Of a stretch of 54,770 nt of DNA, positions 25,107 to 33,392 are shown piece by piece. Below the pieces are notes generated by a model, which was not told the origin of the DNA, made no database searches, and saw nothing but the letters and a program-made list of their open reading frames with translations. A program made the position numbers and the translations under genes. Source of the stretch: Acidobacteriota bacterium (GTDB lineage Bacteria; Acidobacteriota; Terriglobia; Bryobacterales; Bryobacteraceae); the NCBI GenBank assembly GCA_023436715.1, contig JAEZIJ010000130.1, forward strand, positions 1 to 54,770, written 5' to 3'. Numbering within the stretch: position 1 is the first letter of the stretch; each line of letters starts with the position of its first letter.

Positions 25107-26324
25107 ATGAGCCGCCGTCGAGTAGTCGTCACGGGTATCGGGGTAGTGTCGGCGCTGGGCCGGAATGCTCAGGAATTCTGGCGGGCGCTCGAAGAGGGAC
25201 GGCCGGGAATCGGACCGATCACGCAACTGGACGTCAGCTCACTGCGTTTTCAGAACGGCGGGGAGGCCCGCGACTTCAATCCGGCCGAAAACTTCGAACA
25301 GAAGCAGTTGGATTTCCTCGATCGTTTCGCGCAATTTGCCATCGTAGCGGCGCGCGAGGCGGTCAAGGACTCGGGAGTGGAATGGACCGCGCAGTTGCGC
25401 GAGCGCTCCGGCATCGTGACCGGCTCTTGCGTCGGAGGGAAGATCACCGAGGACGAGGGCTTTCAGAACCTCTATCTGCAAAAGAAGCCGCGCGTCAATC
25501 CGCTGACCATCGCCCGTTCCATGGGTAACGCGGGGGCCAGCCACATCTCGATGGAGGTAGGCATCACCGGGCCGACGTTTACGATATCGACGGCCTGCTC
25601 GTCGGCGAATCACGCCATGGGGCAGGCGTTCCGGATGGTACGGGACGGCGACATCGAGTTGGCGCTCACGGGCGGCAGCGAGGCGCCGTTCGCGATGGGC
25701 AACCTGAAGGCGTGGGAGGCGATGCGCGTAGTCTCGCCCGATACCTGCCGTCCGTTCTGTAAGGACCGGCGCGGCATGGTGCTGGGCGAAGGCGGCGCGA
25801 TACTCGTACTCGAGCCTCTGGAAGCGGCGGTGGCGCGAGGCGCTCGAATCTATGCCGAGATCGTGGGCTTCGGAATGTCTTCGGACGCGCACCATCTCAC
25901 GCAGCCATCGGCTGAAGGTCCGGCGCGGGCCATGTGCGCCGCGATGACCGACGGCGGGCTGAAGCCCGAACAGATCGGATATATCAACGCCCACGGTACG
26001 GCGACGCCCGCCAACGATCCCACCGAAGTAGCGGCGGTGCGCGCGGTGCTCGGGGCACAGGCCAAGCGCGTGGCAATCAGTTCGACCAAATCCATGCACG
26101 GCCATGCGCTGGGCGCGGCCGGGGCGATCGAGGCCGTGGCAACGGTACTGGCGCTCCACAGCGGCGTATTGCCGCCCACGGCGAACTTCACCACCCCGGA
26201 CCCGCAGTGCGACATTGACGTGGTGCCGAACCAGGCGCGGCGGGCTGAAGTGGAGTGCGCCCTATCGAACTCGTTCGCCTTTGGCGGGCTCAACGCAGTG
26301 CTGGCGTTCCGCCGGGTTCTGTAG
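25107..26324 (+). CDS. Beta-ketoacyl-ACP synthase, FabF/KAS II type
   Basis: This 405-aa condensing enzyme has the complete Cys-His-His triad: Cys164 in TISTACSSANHAMG, His in YINAHGTATPANDPTE (about 294) and His in STKSMHGHALGAAGAIEAVA (about 331). The N-terminal VVVTGIGVVSALGRN and the GFG/FGGLNAVLAF C-terminus match the KAS I/II family and the length is normal. It would extend an acyl chain on the adjacent ACP by decarboxylative condensation with malonyl-ACP. Because it sits with ACP, a deacetylase and a sulfatase rather than with fab genes, a role in a specialised lipid or polyketide-like product is plausible; this is inference. It is cytosolic. Confidence 0.92.
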   Translation: MSRRRVVVTGIGVVSALGRNAQEFWRALEEGRPGIGPITQLDVSSLRFQNGGEARDFNPAENFEQKQLDFLDRFAQFAIVAAREAVKDSGVEWTAQLRERSGIVTGSCVGGKITEDEGFQNLYLQKKPRVNPLTIARSMGNAGASHISMEVGITGPTFTISTACSSANHAMGQAFRMVRDGDIELALTGGSEAPFAMGNLKAWEAMRVVSPDTCRPFCKDRRGMVLGEGGAILVLEPLEAAVARGARIYAEIVGFGMSSDAHHLTQPSAEGPARAMCAAMTDGGLKPEQIGYINAHGTATPANDPTEVAAVRAVLGAQAKRVAISSTKSMHGHALGAAGAIEAVATVLALHSGVLPPTANFTTPDPQCDIDVVPNQARRAEVECALSNSFAFGGLNAVLAFRRVL

Positions 26325-26326
26325 GC

Positions 26327-27841
26327 ATGCGACGCAGGGACTTTCTGAAACATGCCGCGATGACTTGCGGCGGTTGGGCCAGATGCGCCCGCGCCGCGGC
26401 GGCGCCGAGACCCAACATTGTTCTCATCTACGCCGACGATCTCGGATACGGCGATCTTAGTTGCTACGGCGCCACGCGCGTCAAGACCCCCAACCTGGAC
26501 AAACTGGCCGGAGCGGGCATCCGGTTCACCAACGTCCACGCTTCGTCGGCCACCTGCACACCATCGCGGTATTCGCTGCTCACCGGGGAATACGCCTGGC
26601 GCAAACCGGGCACGTCCATCCTTCCAGGCGATGCACGTCTGATTATCCCGCCCGGGCGCGCCACACTGGCCTCCGTTTTGAAGCGGCAAGGCTACACCAG
26701 CGCGGCAATCGGCAAATGGCATCTCGGGCTGGGCGATCGCGAAATCGACTGGAACCAAGAGATCAAGCCCGGCCCGCTCGAGATCGGATTCGACTACTCA
26801 TTTCTGATTCCCGCTACCGGCGACCGCGTGCCGTGCGTCTTTGTCGAGAACCACCGGGTGGCGAACCTCGATCCGAAGGACCCGATTCGCGTCAGCTACC
26901 AGACGCCGTTTTCGGGCGAGCCGACCGGCAAGGCGAACCCGGAGTTGCTGAAGATGCACCCCAGCCACGGCCACGACCAGGCAATCGTCAACGGCGTGAG
27001 CCGAATCGGCTACATGACCGGCGGGAAATCCGCGCTGTGGACAGATGAGAACATCGCGGATGTACTGGCGGCGAAAAGCGCAGCGTTCATCGACAAGTAC
27101 AAATCGGACCCGTTCTTCCTGTACCTCGCCACGCACGACGTCCACGTTCCCCGCCTCCCGAATCCGCGCTTCGCGGGCAGCACGCCCATGGGGCCGCGCG
27201 GTGATGCTATCGCGGAACTGGATTGGACGGTGGGCCGGGTGCTCGCGGCGCTGGAGCGAAACGGGCTGACGCGGAACACCATCGTGATGTTCTCGAGCGA
27301 CAACGGGCCGGTGGTGGATGACGGCTATCGCGACGAAGCGGTTGAGAAACTCGGCAGCCACCAACCCGCCGGCCCGCTTCGCGGCGGCAAGTACAGCAAC
27401 TTCGACGGCGGCACGCGGGTGCCCCTGATTGTGCGCTGGCCCGGGCGGATCAAACCGGACACCCAATCGAACGCGCTCATCAGCCAGGTGGACTTCATGG
27501 CCTCCTTCGCCGCCCTCACGGAGCAGAAACTTCCCGACGGCGCGGGGCCCGATAGCGTCAATGTGCTCCCGGCGCTTCTCGGCCGCTCCAGGACTGCTCG
27601 GCGGAGCCTTGTGGAGCACGCCGGTTCACTGGCGCTGATCGAGGGCGACTGGAAACTGATCGCGCCCGGCAAGGGGCCGAAGATGAACCGGAACACCAAC
27701 ACCGAACTGGGCAACGACGCCGAGCCGCAACTCTACAACCTTGCGGCCGACCCGGGGGAGAAGACAAACGTCGCCGCTCAGAACCCGGAGACAGTCCGGG
27801 CCATGACCGCGCTGCTGGACAGGATCCGGGCCGGGAAATAA
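26327..27841 (+). CDS. Sulfatase (arylsulfatase family), Tat-exported
   Basis: This 504-aa sulfatase starts at the ATG at 26327, which opens a Tat-type leader (MRRRDFLKHAAM). The formylglycine motif is CTPSR at residues 77-81 (Cys converted to formylglycine by a sulfatase-modifying enzyme not in this window). The metal ligands are in NIVLIYADDLGYGDLSCYGA, and later motifs include GKWHLGLGDRE (the conserved K/H pair) and MFSSDNGPVVDD. The C-terminus has LIEGDWKLIAPGKGPK and a terminal helix. It would hydrolyse sulfate esters, probably of glycans, in the periplasm. It starts 2 bp after the ketoacyl-synthase stop, so it is coupled to it. Confidence 0.92.
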   Translation: MRRRDFLKHAAMTCGGWARCARAAAAPRPNIVLIYADDLGYGDLSCYGATRVKTPNLDKLAGAGIRFTNVHASSATCTPSRYSLLTGEYAWRKPGTSILPGDARLIIPPGRATLASVLKRQGYTSAAIGKWHLGLGDREIDWNQEIKPGPLEIGFDYSFLIPATGDRVPCVFVENHRVANLDPKDPIRVSYQTPFSGEPTGKANPELLKMHPSHGHDQAIVNGVSRIGYMTGGKSALWTDENIADVLAAKSAAFIDKYKSDPFFLYLATHDVHVPRLPNPRFAGSTPMGPRGDAIAELDWTVGRVLAALERNGLTRNTIVMFSSDNGPVVDDGYRDEAVEKLGSHQPAGPLRGGKYSNFDGGTRVPLIVRWPGRIKPDTQSNALISQVDFMASFAALTEQKLPDGAGPDSVNVLPALLGRSRTARRSLVEHAGSLALIEGDWKLIAPGKGPKMNRNTNTELGNDAEPQLYNLAADPGEKTNVAAQNPETVRAMTALLDRIRAGK

Positions 27842-27917
27842 CAGGCGCATTCTCGTCATCTGGTGTATACTCGTTTGGCCGGACTGCCGATATTCCGGTA
27901 GATAAGCGAAAATAACA

Positions 27918-28736
27918 ATGAAACGCACCGCTCTGTTCCTGTTCGCTATTTCGCTTGCGCACGCACAGGCTCCCGCTCCCGATGCGAAGGGGTGCCAGGA
28001 AAGCAAAGTCCTGAGCCGGATTCCCGGTTGCAGGATCGCGAACTGCAAAGTGTCGGATTACGGTGTCGCCGACATGCGGGTGGGCAAGGATGTAAGGCAG
28101 AAGAAAACGGTGGAAGGGGTCTACGAGCTCATCAACTTCAGGTGCCCCGCAGGTACCTCAGGCATTCAGGTGGCGCGAAATGCAGAAGCTGCTCTGAAAG
28201 CGGCCGGGTATAACATCCTCTTTACGGACAACTATTCCAACGTCCGGTTCACGGTGACTGCACAGAACGGTCCCCAGTGGGTGATGGTGTATGCTGCTGG
28301 GATTGACTACACGCTGACTACCGTCAAGGCGAAGGACCTGGACCAGCAAATGCAGGCCACCGGCGCGGATGGCTGGGCCCAGCAGATCAACCAGACCGGC
28401 AGGGTCTCCATCTACGGCATCAATTTCGACACCGGCAAGGCGACCATCCGGCCCGATTCAGAACCGGTACTGACGGAGGTCGTCACGCTCCTCCAGAAGC
28501 AGCCCGACTGGTACCTGATGGTGGCCGGGCATACCGACAACGTCGGCACGGACGCCGTCAACACACCCCTCTCACAGCAGCGCGCGCAAGCGGTCATCGT
28601 CTGGCTCGGCGCCAAAGGGATCGACAAGGCGCGGCTGACGCCGGCAGGTTTCGGCGCCAGAAAGCCTTTGGCCGATAACGCAACCGAAGACGGCAAGGCC
28701 AAGAACCGGCGAGTCGACCTCATCAAGTTGTACTAA
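27918..28736 (+). CDS. OmpA-family outer-membrane/peptidoglycan-associated protein
   Basis: This is a 272-aa protein with a signal peptide (MKRTALFLFAISLAHAQAPA), a Cys-containing N-terminal domain of unknown fold (GCQESKVLSRIPGCRIANCK), and a C-terminal OmpA/MotB domain (about 150-272). The latter has FDTGKATIRPDSEPVLTEVV, the peptidoglycan-binding pattern VAGHTDNVGTDAVNTPLSQQ-RAQAV, and GFGARKPLADNATEDGKAKN-RRV. The domain binds diaminopimelate-type peptidoglycan. Three or four Cys in the N-terminal part suggest disulfides. The gene is convergent with the kinase gene, with 6 bp between the stops, and is separated from the sulfatase gene by 76 bp, so it is probably transcribed separately. 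Confidence 0.88.
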   Translation: MKRTALFLFAISLAHAQAPAPDAKGCQESKVLSRIPGCRIANCKVSDYGVADMRVGKDVRQKKTVEGVYELINFRCPAGTSGIQVARNAEAALKAAGYNILFTDNYSNVRFTVTAQNGPQWVMVYAAGIDYTLTTVKAKDLDQQMQATGADGWAQQINQTGRVSIYGINFDTGKATIRPDSEPVLTEVVTLLQKQPDWYLMVAGHTDNVGTDAVNTPLSQQRAQAVIVWLGAKGIDKARLTPAGFGARKPLADNATEDGKAKNRRVDLIKLY

Positions 28737-28742
28737 ACCGTA

Positions 28743-31436
28743 TCAGTTCGCGCGAGCGGGAGCCATGGGCGGCCTTACGCCGGGCACCCGCTCCGCGAGC
28801 ATGATGCTGAATAGCTGCTCCCAGCTTGCGATAGTGAGGTGGCCGCCATCAGGGGAGATGCCGAATGACTCGGTAGTGCGCTCGGCGTCGAACCCCGCGA
28901 GCGGGCGGCGGCTGGCGGCTGTGTTCTTCCCGGGCGTGAAGTCCTGCACATAAACGCCGTTCACCCCCTTCTCATCCTGGCCGATGAAGGCGATAGCCCT
29001 GCCCCCGGGCATCCACCGGGCGCGGCCAAGCGCGAAGCCAGGTTTGCCGGTTGGAACTCCAATGCGGATCTCAAACGGCACACGCGCGCCTGTCCCGGTG
29101 TCGGCGACGCGTAGCGCGACGCGCTCGGTGAGGTAATCGGCCGCGTACACCACGTAGCGGCCGTCGGGGGAAACCTCGGGATACGCGTAGTTGCCGGGCA
29201 AAATGCGCGCGGCAGCGGAGCCGTCCGGGCGTATCTTCCAGAGACCTTCCTTTTCCGGATTCGTGGAGGCGTAGACGATCCACGCTCCATCCGGGGTGGG
29301 GGTCGGGTTTTCCGCGTCAACTCCGTCTCGAGTCAACTGGCGGGCGCCGCTGCCGTCCGCTGCGGCAATCCAGATCTCGAAATGGCCTGTGCGGTTTGAG
29401 CTCCACACAATCCTTCGCCCGCCGTCCGTGAAGACGGGGTCCCAATCCTCGGCGTCATCCTCGGTGAGCCGGCGAACAACCTCCGTGCGCGTCGAAAGCT
29501 CCCACAGGTCGAGGTTTCCGCTCCGGTTGGACGAGAATACAACCCATTCGCCGTCCGGCGAGTAAGCAGGCTGCCGATCATTGGCGTTTCCTCGCGTGAG
29601 CCAGCGCCCGCCGCCGGAGCGCAGCGTGACCTCGCGAAGGCTGGCTCGCGGCGAGCAGGTGTCGTAAACGAGGCGGCCCGGTCCAAGGATGTCGAGCAGG
29701 CTGCTGCCGTCCGCGCTCCAGGAAATCTTCTCCGCCTTCCCGGTCCGCACGTTCTGGCGAATGATGTTCGCCGTCCCGGCGTTCGTGCCGAGTCCACCTA
29801 CGAGCGCGGATTCGTTCTGGAAGTAAATCACCTCTTCGGCGCCGGACCATGCGAGCGACGAGATGGCGAAGCCGGCGCGCGGCGTCAGAATGGAGCGCTT
29901 CTCGCGCCCGGACGAATCGATGAGGTAGATCGGATGAAGCGCGCCGGACTGCGCCAGTTCGGTCGCCGCGATCAGATTTCCATCCGGGGACCAGCGAATA
30001 TGAGACAGCTTCTGGTCATGCACCGCGATCTCACGAGGGTCGGAACCATCGGCGGCGGCAACACCGATCGCCGACGTGAGATTTCCGCCGCTGGTCTTCC
30101 ACCTGAGGAACGCGATGCGGCTGCCGTCCGGCGACCAGTCGCCTTCCACGGCGTCATCGACCACCTTGCGGGCATCGCCGCCCAGAACGCCCACCCGATA
30201 GAGCGAACTGCGGCCGTTCTCGGAGCGGGTGAAAAGGATCAACGAGCCCAGCGGCGAAAACCGTGCGTAGTCGTCCCGCCCCTCGGTAATCGGGCGCTCT
30301 TCGCCGCCGGAGAGTTGTTTGAGCCAGATACGGGGGCGGCCGTCGCGGTCGGACGTGAAGGCGATGGCCCGGCCGTTGGGAGCGGCCGAGGGCGAATAGT
30401 CGTGGCCCGAGTACGTCAGATACCGAAACGTGGGCGGCTCGGAGGGCGAAGGGCGCGCGAGCCAGAAGGTGAGCGCGGCCCCAAAAAGCAGGCCGCAGAG
30501 CGCCGCCACGCCAAGCTGATGGCGCCGGACGCGGGCGCGGCTCGCCGGCTGCAACGGAGTGAAAGAGCCCGAATCCGAGGTGGTTGTGAGCGCTTCGAGA
30601 GCAAACCCGAGGTCGCGGGCGGATTGAAACCGGTCGTCGGGGTTCTTCTCCAGGCAGTGGGTGACAACCCGCTCGAGCGCCGGCGGGATCCGGCGGTCCT
30701 TCGAGGCCAGCTCGGGCGGCTCCTCCTTCAGGATGGCGTTCATCAGCTCGACCGAGGAGTCGCCCGAGAACGCCTGCTTGCCGGTGAGCATCTCGAACAG
30801 GATGATGCCGAACGCGAAGATGTCGGCGCGGTGGTCGGCGGGCTTGCCGCGGACCTGTTCGGGGGACATGTAGCCGACGGTTCCGACAACGAGCCCCGGC
30901 AGCGTCTGGGCGACAACGGTGTCCCCGGGCGCTCCGGCGGCCATCGGAAGCGAAATCAGCTTGGCGAGCCCGAAATCCAGGATCTTGGCGTGCCCGTCAC
31001 GGGTAATGAAGACGTTTTCCGGCTTGAGATCGCGGTGGACAATGCCTTTCTGGTGGGCGGCGGCAAGCCCCCGTGCGACCTGCGCCCCAATTTCGATGGC
31101 TTTGCGCGGCGGAAGAGGCCCGGCGTCGATTCGCTGGCGGAGAGTCTCGCCCTCAAGCAACTCGCTGACGACGTAGGGCGAGCCCTCGTGCAAGCCGAAG
31201 TCATAGACCGTAATCAGGTTAGGGTGGTTGAGCATGCCCGCGGCCCAGGCTTCCTGCTCAAAACGGCGCAAGCGGTCGGAATCGTGGGCGAAGGCTGGAG
31301 AGAGGACCTTGATGGCTACATCGCGGCGGAGGCGAGCGTCGCGGGCGCGATACACTTCCCCCATGCCGCCGGTCCCGATGAGGCCGGCGATCTCGTAAGG
31401 CCCCAGACGGGCCCCGGGAGGGAGAGTGGGGTTCAA
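28743..31436 (-). CDS. Serine/threonine protein kinase with C-terminal TolB/PD40-like beta-propeller
   Basis: This is an 897-aa transmembrane kinase of a common acidobacterial type. I place the start at the TTG at 31436 (NPTLPPGARLGPYEIAGLIG after the initiator). The longer open frame back to 31664 would overlap the upstream gene's 3' end by 175 nt. The kinase domain shows GTGGMGEVYRARD, the lysine VAIKVLSP, HRDLKPEN and DFGLAKL, then the APE-like SPEQ. One membrane helix near residues 435-455 is followed by a long propeller of WSPDGSRI/YSPDGEWVVFSS-type PD40 repeats. Such kinases probably sense a periplasmic ligand through the propeller. No RBS precedes the TTG, but a perfect TATAAT lies 6 nt upstream, so the mRNA may be leaderless. 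Confidence 0.9.
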   Translation of the reverse strand: MNPTLPPGARLGPYEIAGLIGTGGMGEVYRARDARLRRDVAIKVLSPAFAHDSDRLRRFEQEAWAAGMLNHPNLITVYDFGLHEGSPYVVSELLEGETLRQRIDAGPLPPRKAIEIGAQVARGLAAAHQKGIVHRDLKPENVFITRDGHAKILDFGLAKLISLPMAAGAPGDTVVAQTLPGLVVGTVGYMSPEQVRGKPADHRADIFAFGIILFEMLTGKQAFSGDSSVELMNAILKEEPPELASKDRRIPPALERVVTHCLEKNPDDRFQSARDLGFALEALTTTSDSGSFTPLQPASRARVRRHQLGVAALCGLLFGAALTFWLARPSPSEPPTFRYLTYSGHDYSPSAAPNGRAIAFTSDRDGRPRIWLKQLSGGEERPITEGRDDYARFSPLGSLILFTRSENGRSSLYRVGVLGGDARKVVDDAVEGDWSPDGSRIAFLRWKTSGGNLTSAIGVAAADGSDPREIAVHDQKLSHIRWSPDGNLIAATELAQSGALHPIYLIDSSGREKRSILTPRAGFAISSLAWSGAEEVIYFQNESALVGGLGTNAGTANIIRQNVRTGKAEKISWSADGSSLLDILGPGRLVYDTCSPRASLREVTLRSGGGRWLTRGNANDRQPAYSPDGEWVVFSSNRSGNLDLWELSTRTEVVRRLTEDDAEDWDPVFTDGGRRIVWSSNRTGHFEIWIAAADGSGARQLTRDGVDAENPTPTPDGAWIVYASTNPEKEGLWKIRPDGSAAARILPGNYAYPEVSPDGRYVVYAADYLTERVALRVADTGTGARVPFEIRIGVPTGKPGFALGRARWMPGGRAIAFIGQDEKGVNGVYVQDFTPGKNTAASRRPLAGFDAERTTESFGISPDGGHLTIASWEQLFSIMLAERVPGVRPPMAPARAN

Positions 31437-31442
31437 GCGGGG

Positions 31443-31448
31443 ATTATA
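31443..31448 (-). promoter_or_regulatory. Perfect TATAAT -10 element 6 nt upstream of the kinase TTG start
   Basis: On the minus strand TATAAT occupies 31448-31443, and the TTG start is at 31436. The expected transcription start, 6-8 nt after the -10, coincides with the start codon. No convincing -35 hexamer is seen at 16-18 bp. This supports the internal TTG over the longer open frame. Confidence 0.5.
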
Positions 31449-31489
31449 GCGTAGGTACCGCGCATCCGTGGCCCGCGGCCGGCACAAGC

Positions 31490-33187
31490 CTATCTGAGAA
31501 CATAAACGAACTGCCGGAGTGCCTCGCGCATTTCTCCCAGGCGGAACGCGGCTGGGGAAACATTGCCGGCTGGCGGATTGCCATAGTCTTTGCGGAATTC
31601 TCCCCGGTACAAGTACGTGAGCAGCCGTTGCACTTTGGGATTCTCCATGGCGATGTAAAAACAACGCTCCCCGATCCCGGCCTTAGTCAGAGAAACTCTT
31701 GCGCTGGCCGGGAGCGTGGCCTTAATCGCCCCGGCACGGATGGGGTGCCTCGCAATCGTCTCGCCGCCGGCCGTCTGGAACTCCAGCGCGCCGCCCTCCC
31801 ATGCGCTCCCCGGCTGTACCTGAACGATACACTCGGTCTGCACGGGTTGAAACCTGAAGCCGCGCGGATGCAGGTAGACCGGGTTGGTCATGGCCATGTG
31901 CTCGATGTCTTTCTGCGAGGGGGCATCCGGGTTGTCGTTTTGACCAAACGCCCGCACCACAATATAGTCGGCTTCGTCACGCCCCGGGAATTCATATTCC
32001 AGGATGCCGCCCGGCCAACTGTTCTTCCGCGCCAAAATCGCTCCGCCCTTGCCGGCCACGTCTATCCTGGAGAAGCGGGCCTGCCCTTTGCCGGGGTAAG
32101 CTTCGATGCGCAGACGGTGCCGGAGGCCGGACCGGGTCGTAGCCACCCGCCCCATGGGCACGCCGTCCACCGAGGCGATGAGAAAGGCCCCCGTACTCAT
32201 GAAGCAGGCGCCCTCTCGAGCGGCGGCGACGATGCGTTTCAGTTGAGTCTCGCCCGGCGCATGCAGAAAGCTCAGGAACGTCCTGACGTTGTCATATGTG
32301 CGCCGGTTGTCCAGGGCGTAGTCGGTTTCCGCAAATCCGGGGACGATCGCGCCCGTATCCAACAGCTCAAACCACAGGCTCTGGTACGCGCGATGGCACG
32401 CGTCGTACCCCATGGCCGTGAATCCGTCCAGGTATCCCTCGGCCATGAGGAATAAAGCGCATTCCGAAGCGATGTTGGTGACGAATCTTCCGTCGCTTGC
32501 GGTCCACCAGCTTGTAGGATGCGCAAAGACACCGAGCGCGCCGGCCTTGCGCTGGCGGGCCATAATCTCGAGCAAGCAGCGCCGCCGGTGCGGCTGCCCG
32601 GTGATGGAATTGATCTCCCGCTCCGAATCGTTCTCCCAATACTCGATGGGGCGGTCTTGCGAGTAATCGTGCCAGGCGGGAACGTCGTAGTCGTAGCCGA
32701 ACCACCACACGTGTCCATAGCGGCACTTGGGCGTTTCGTTGTCCAGGTAGAAAAGCGTCGCGCCGCCGGACAGGCCGTTGAGATCCTGAAGCATTCGGCC
32801 GATCTGGTCGCGATGCATCACGGACTGCGGATCGATGCGTCCGGAATAGTAGAGGTCCCGATCGGCGCCTTCAAACCGCAGATAGGCCGCACGGGAAACG
32901 GGTTCCCACGGACTTCCGACACCCAGTGCGGCCACCCCGAGCCTCCGGCACCAGTCAACGAGCTTGACCTTCGCTTCCTCGAACGAAAGGCCGCCCCCGC
33001 GCAGATTGTGCGTATGGCTGAGCACGGGCTTCCACTCGCGCATCAGATTCGCTGGGGCGGGTCCTGGGGTCTCCCGTGTAAGCCTCATCTGCGGAGAGGC
33101 CGCCCAGGCCGGCACACATCCGCCGAGGAGCAGGAGTGCGCCGGAGAGCAAGCTTGCGATCCGAACGGTTGGCATGTGATTCATCAT
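31490..33187 (-). CDS. PHP-like/CehA-McbA-type secreted protein, substrate unknown
   Basis: This 565-aa protein has a signal peptide and a possible lipobox (LLLLGGCVPAW). The N-terminal ~320 residues look like a PHP-superfamily domain: the early SHTHNLRGGGLSFEE carries the HxH pattern, followed by GVAALGVGSPWEP, the FAHPTSWW motif and GFAETDYALDN. These would be metal-binding His/Asp sites of a hydrolase of the CehA/McbA type. The C-terminal half is beta-rich. It lies just upstream (54 bp) of the kinase gene on the same strand and 205 bp past the glycosidase gene, so it may belong to the carbohydrate region. Activity is not predictable. Confidence 0.65.
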   Translation of the reverse strand: MMNHMPTVRIASLLSGALLLLGGCVPAWAASPQMRLTRETPGPAPANLMREWKPVLSHTHNLRGGGLSFEEAKVKLVDWCRRLGVAALGVGSPWEPVSRAAYLRFEGADRDLYYSGRIDPQSVMHRDQIGRMLQDLNGLSGGATLFYLDNETPKCRYGHVWWFGYDYDVPAWHDYSQDRPIEYWENDSEREINSITGQPHRRRCLLEIMARQRKAGALGVFAHPTSWWTASDGRFVTNIASECALFLMAEGYLDGFTAMGYDACHRAYQSLWFELLDTGAIVPGFAETDYALDNRRTYDNVRTFLSFLHAPGETQLKRIVAAAREGACFMSTGAFLIASVDGVPMGRVATTRSGLRHRLRIEAYPGKGQARFSRIDVAGKGGAILARKNSWPGGILEYEFPGRDEADYIVVRAFGQNDNPDAPSQKDIEHMAMTNPVYLHPRGFRFQPVQTECIVQVQPGSAWEGGALEFQTAGGETIARHPIRAGAIKATLPASARVSLTKAGIGERCFYIAMENPKVQRLLTYLYRGEFRKDYGNPPAGNVSPAAFRLGEMREALRQFVYVLR

Positions 33188-33392
33188 ACCGGACGCGTAT
33201 TCACGGTCGCGCCGTGCGATCGGATAATGCCTGATATGATCACCAGATCCCCGAATCTCTCAAGGTAAGAGCTTGGCCCGGGGCGTCCACGTCCCGCCAG
33301 CCGGGCCTGGAGGTCCGGCGCAGTTCCGGAGAACCGCCTCACACAATCCCAGTGACTTGCGGGCAGTTTCCGGAGAGCGGGAGCTTGGGGCG

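Noticed and set aside
31437..31664. Longer N-terminus of the kinase
   Set aside because: The extension overlaps the end of the upstream same-strand gene by 175 nt and has no family-like residues; the TTG at 31436 with TATAAT fits better.
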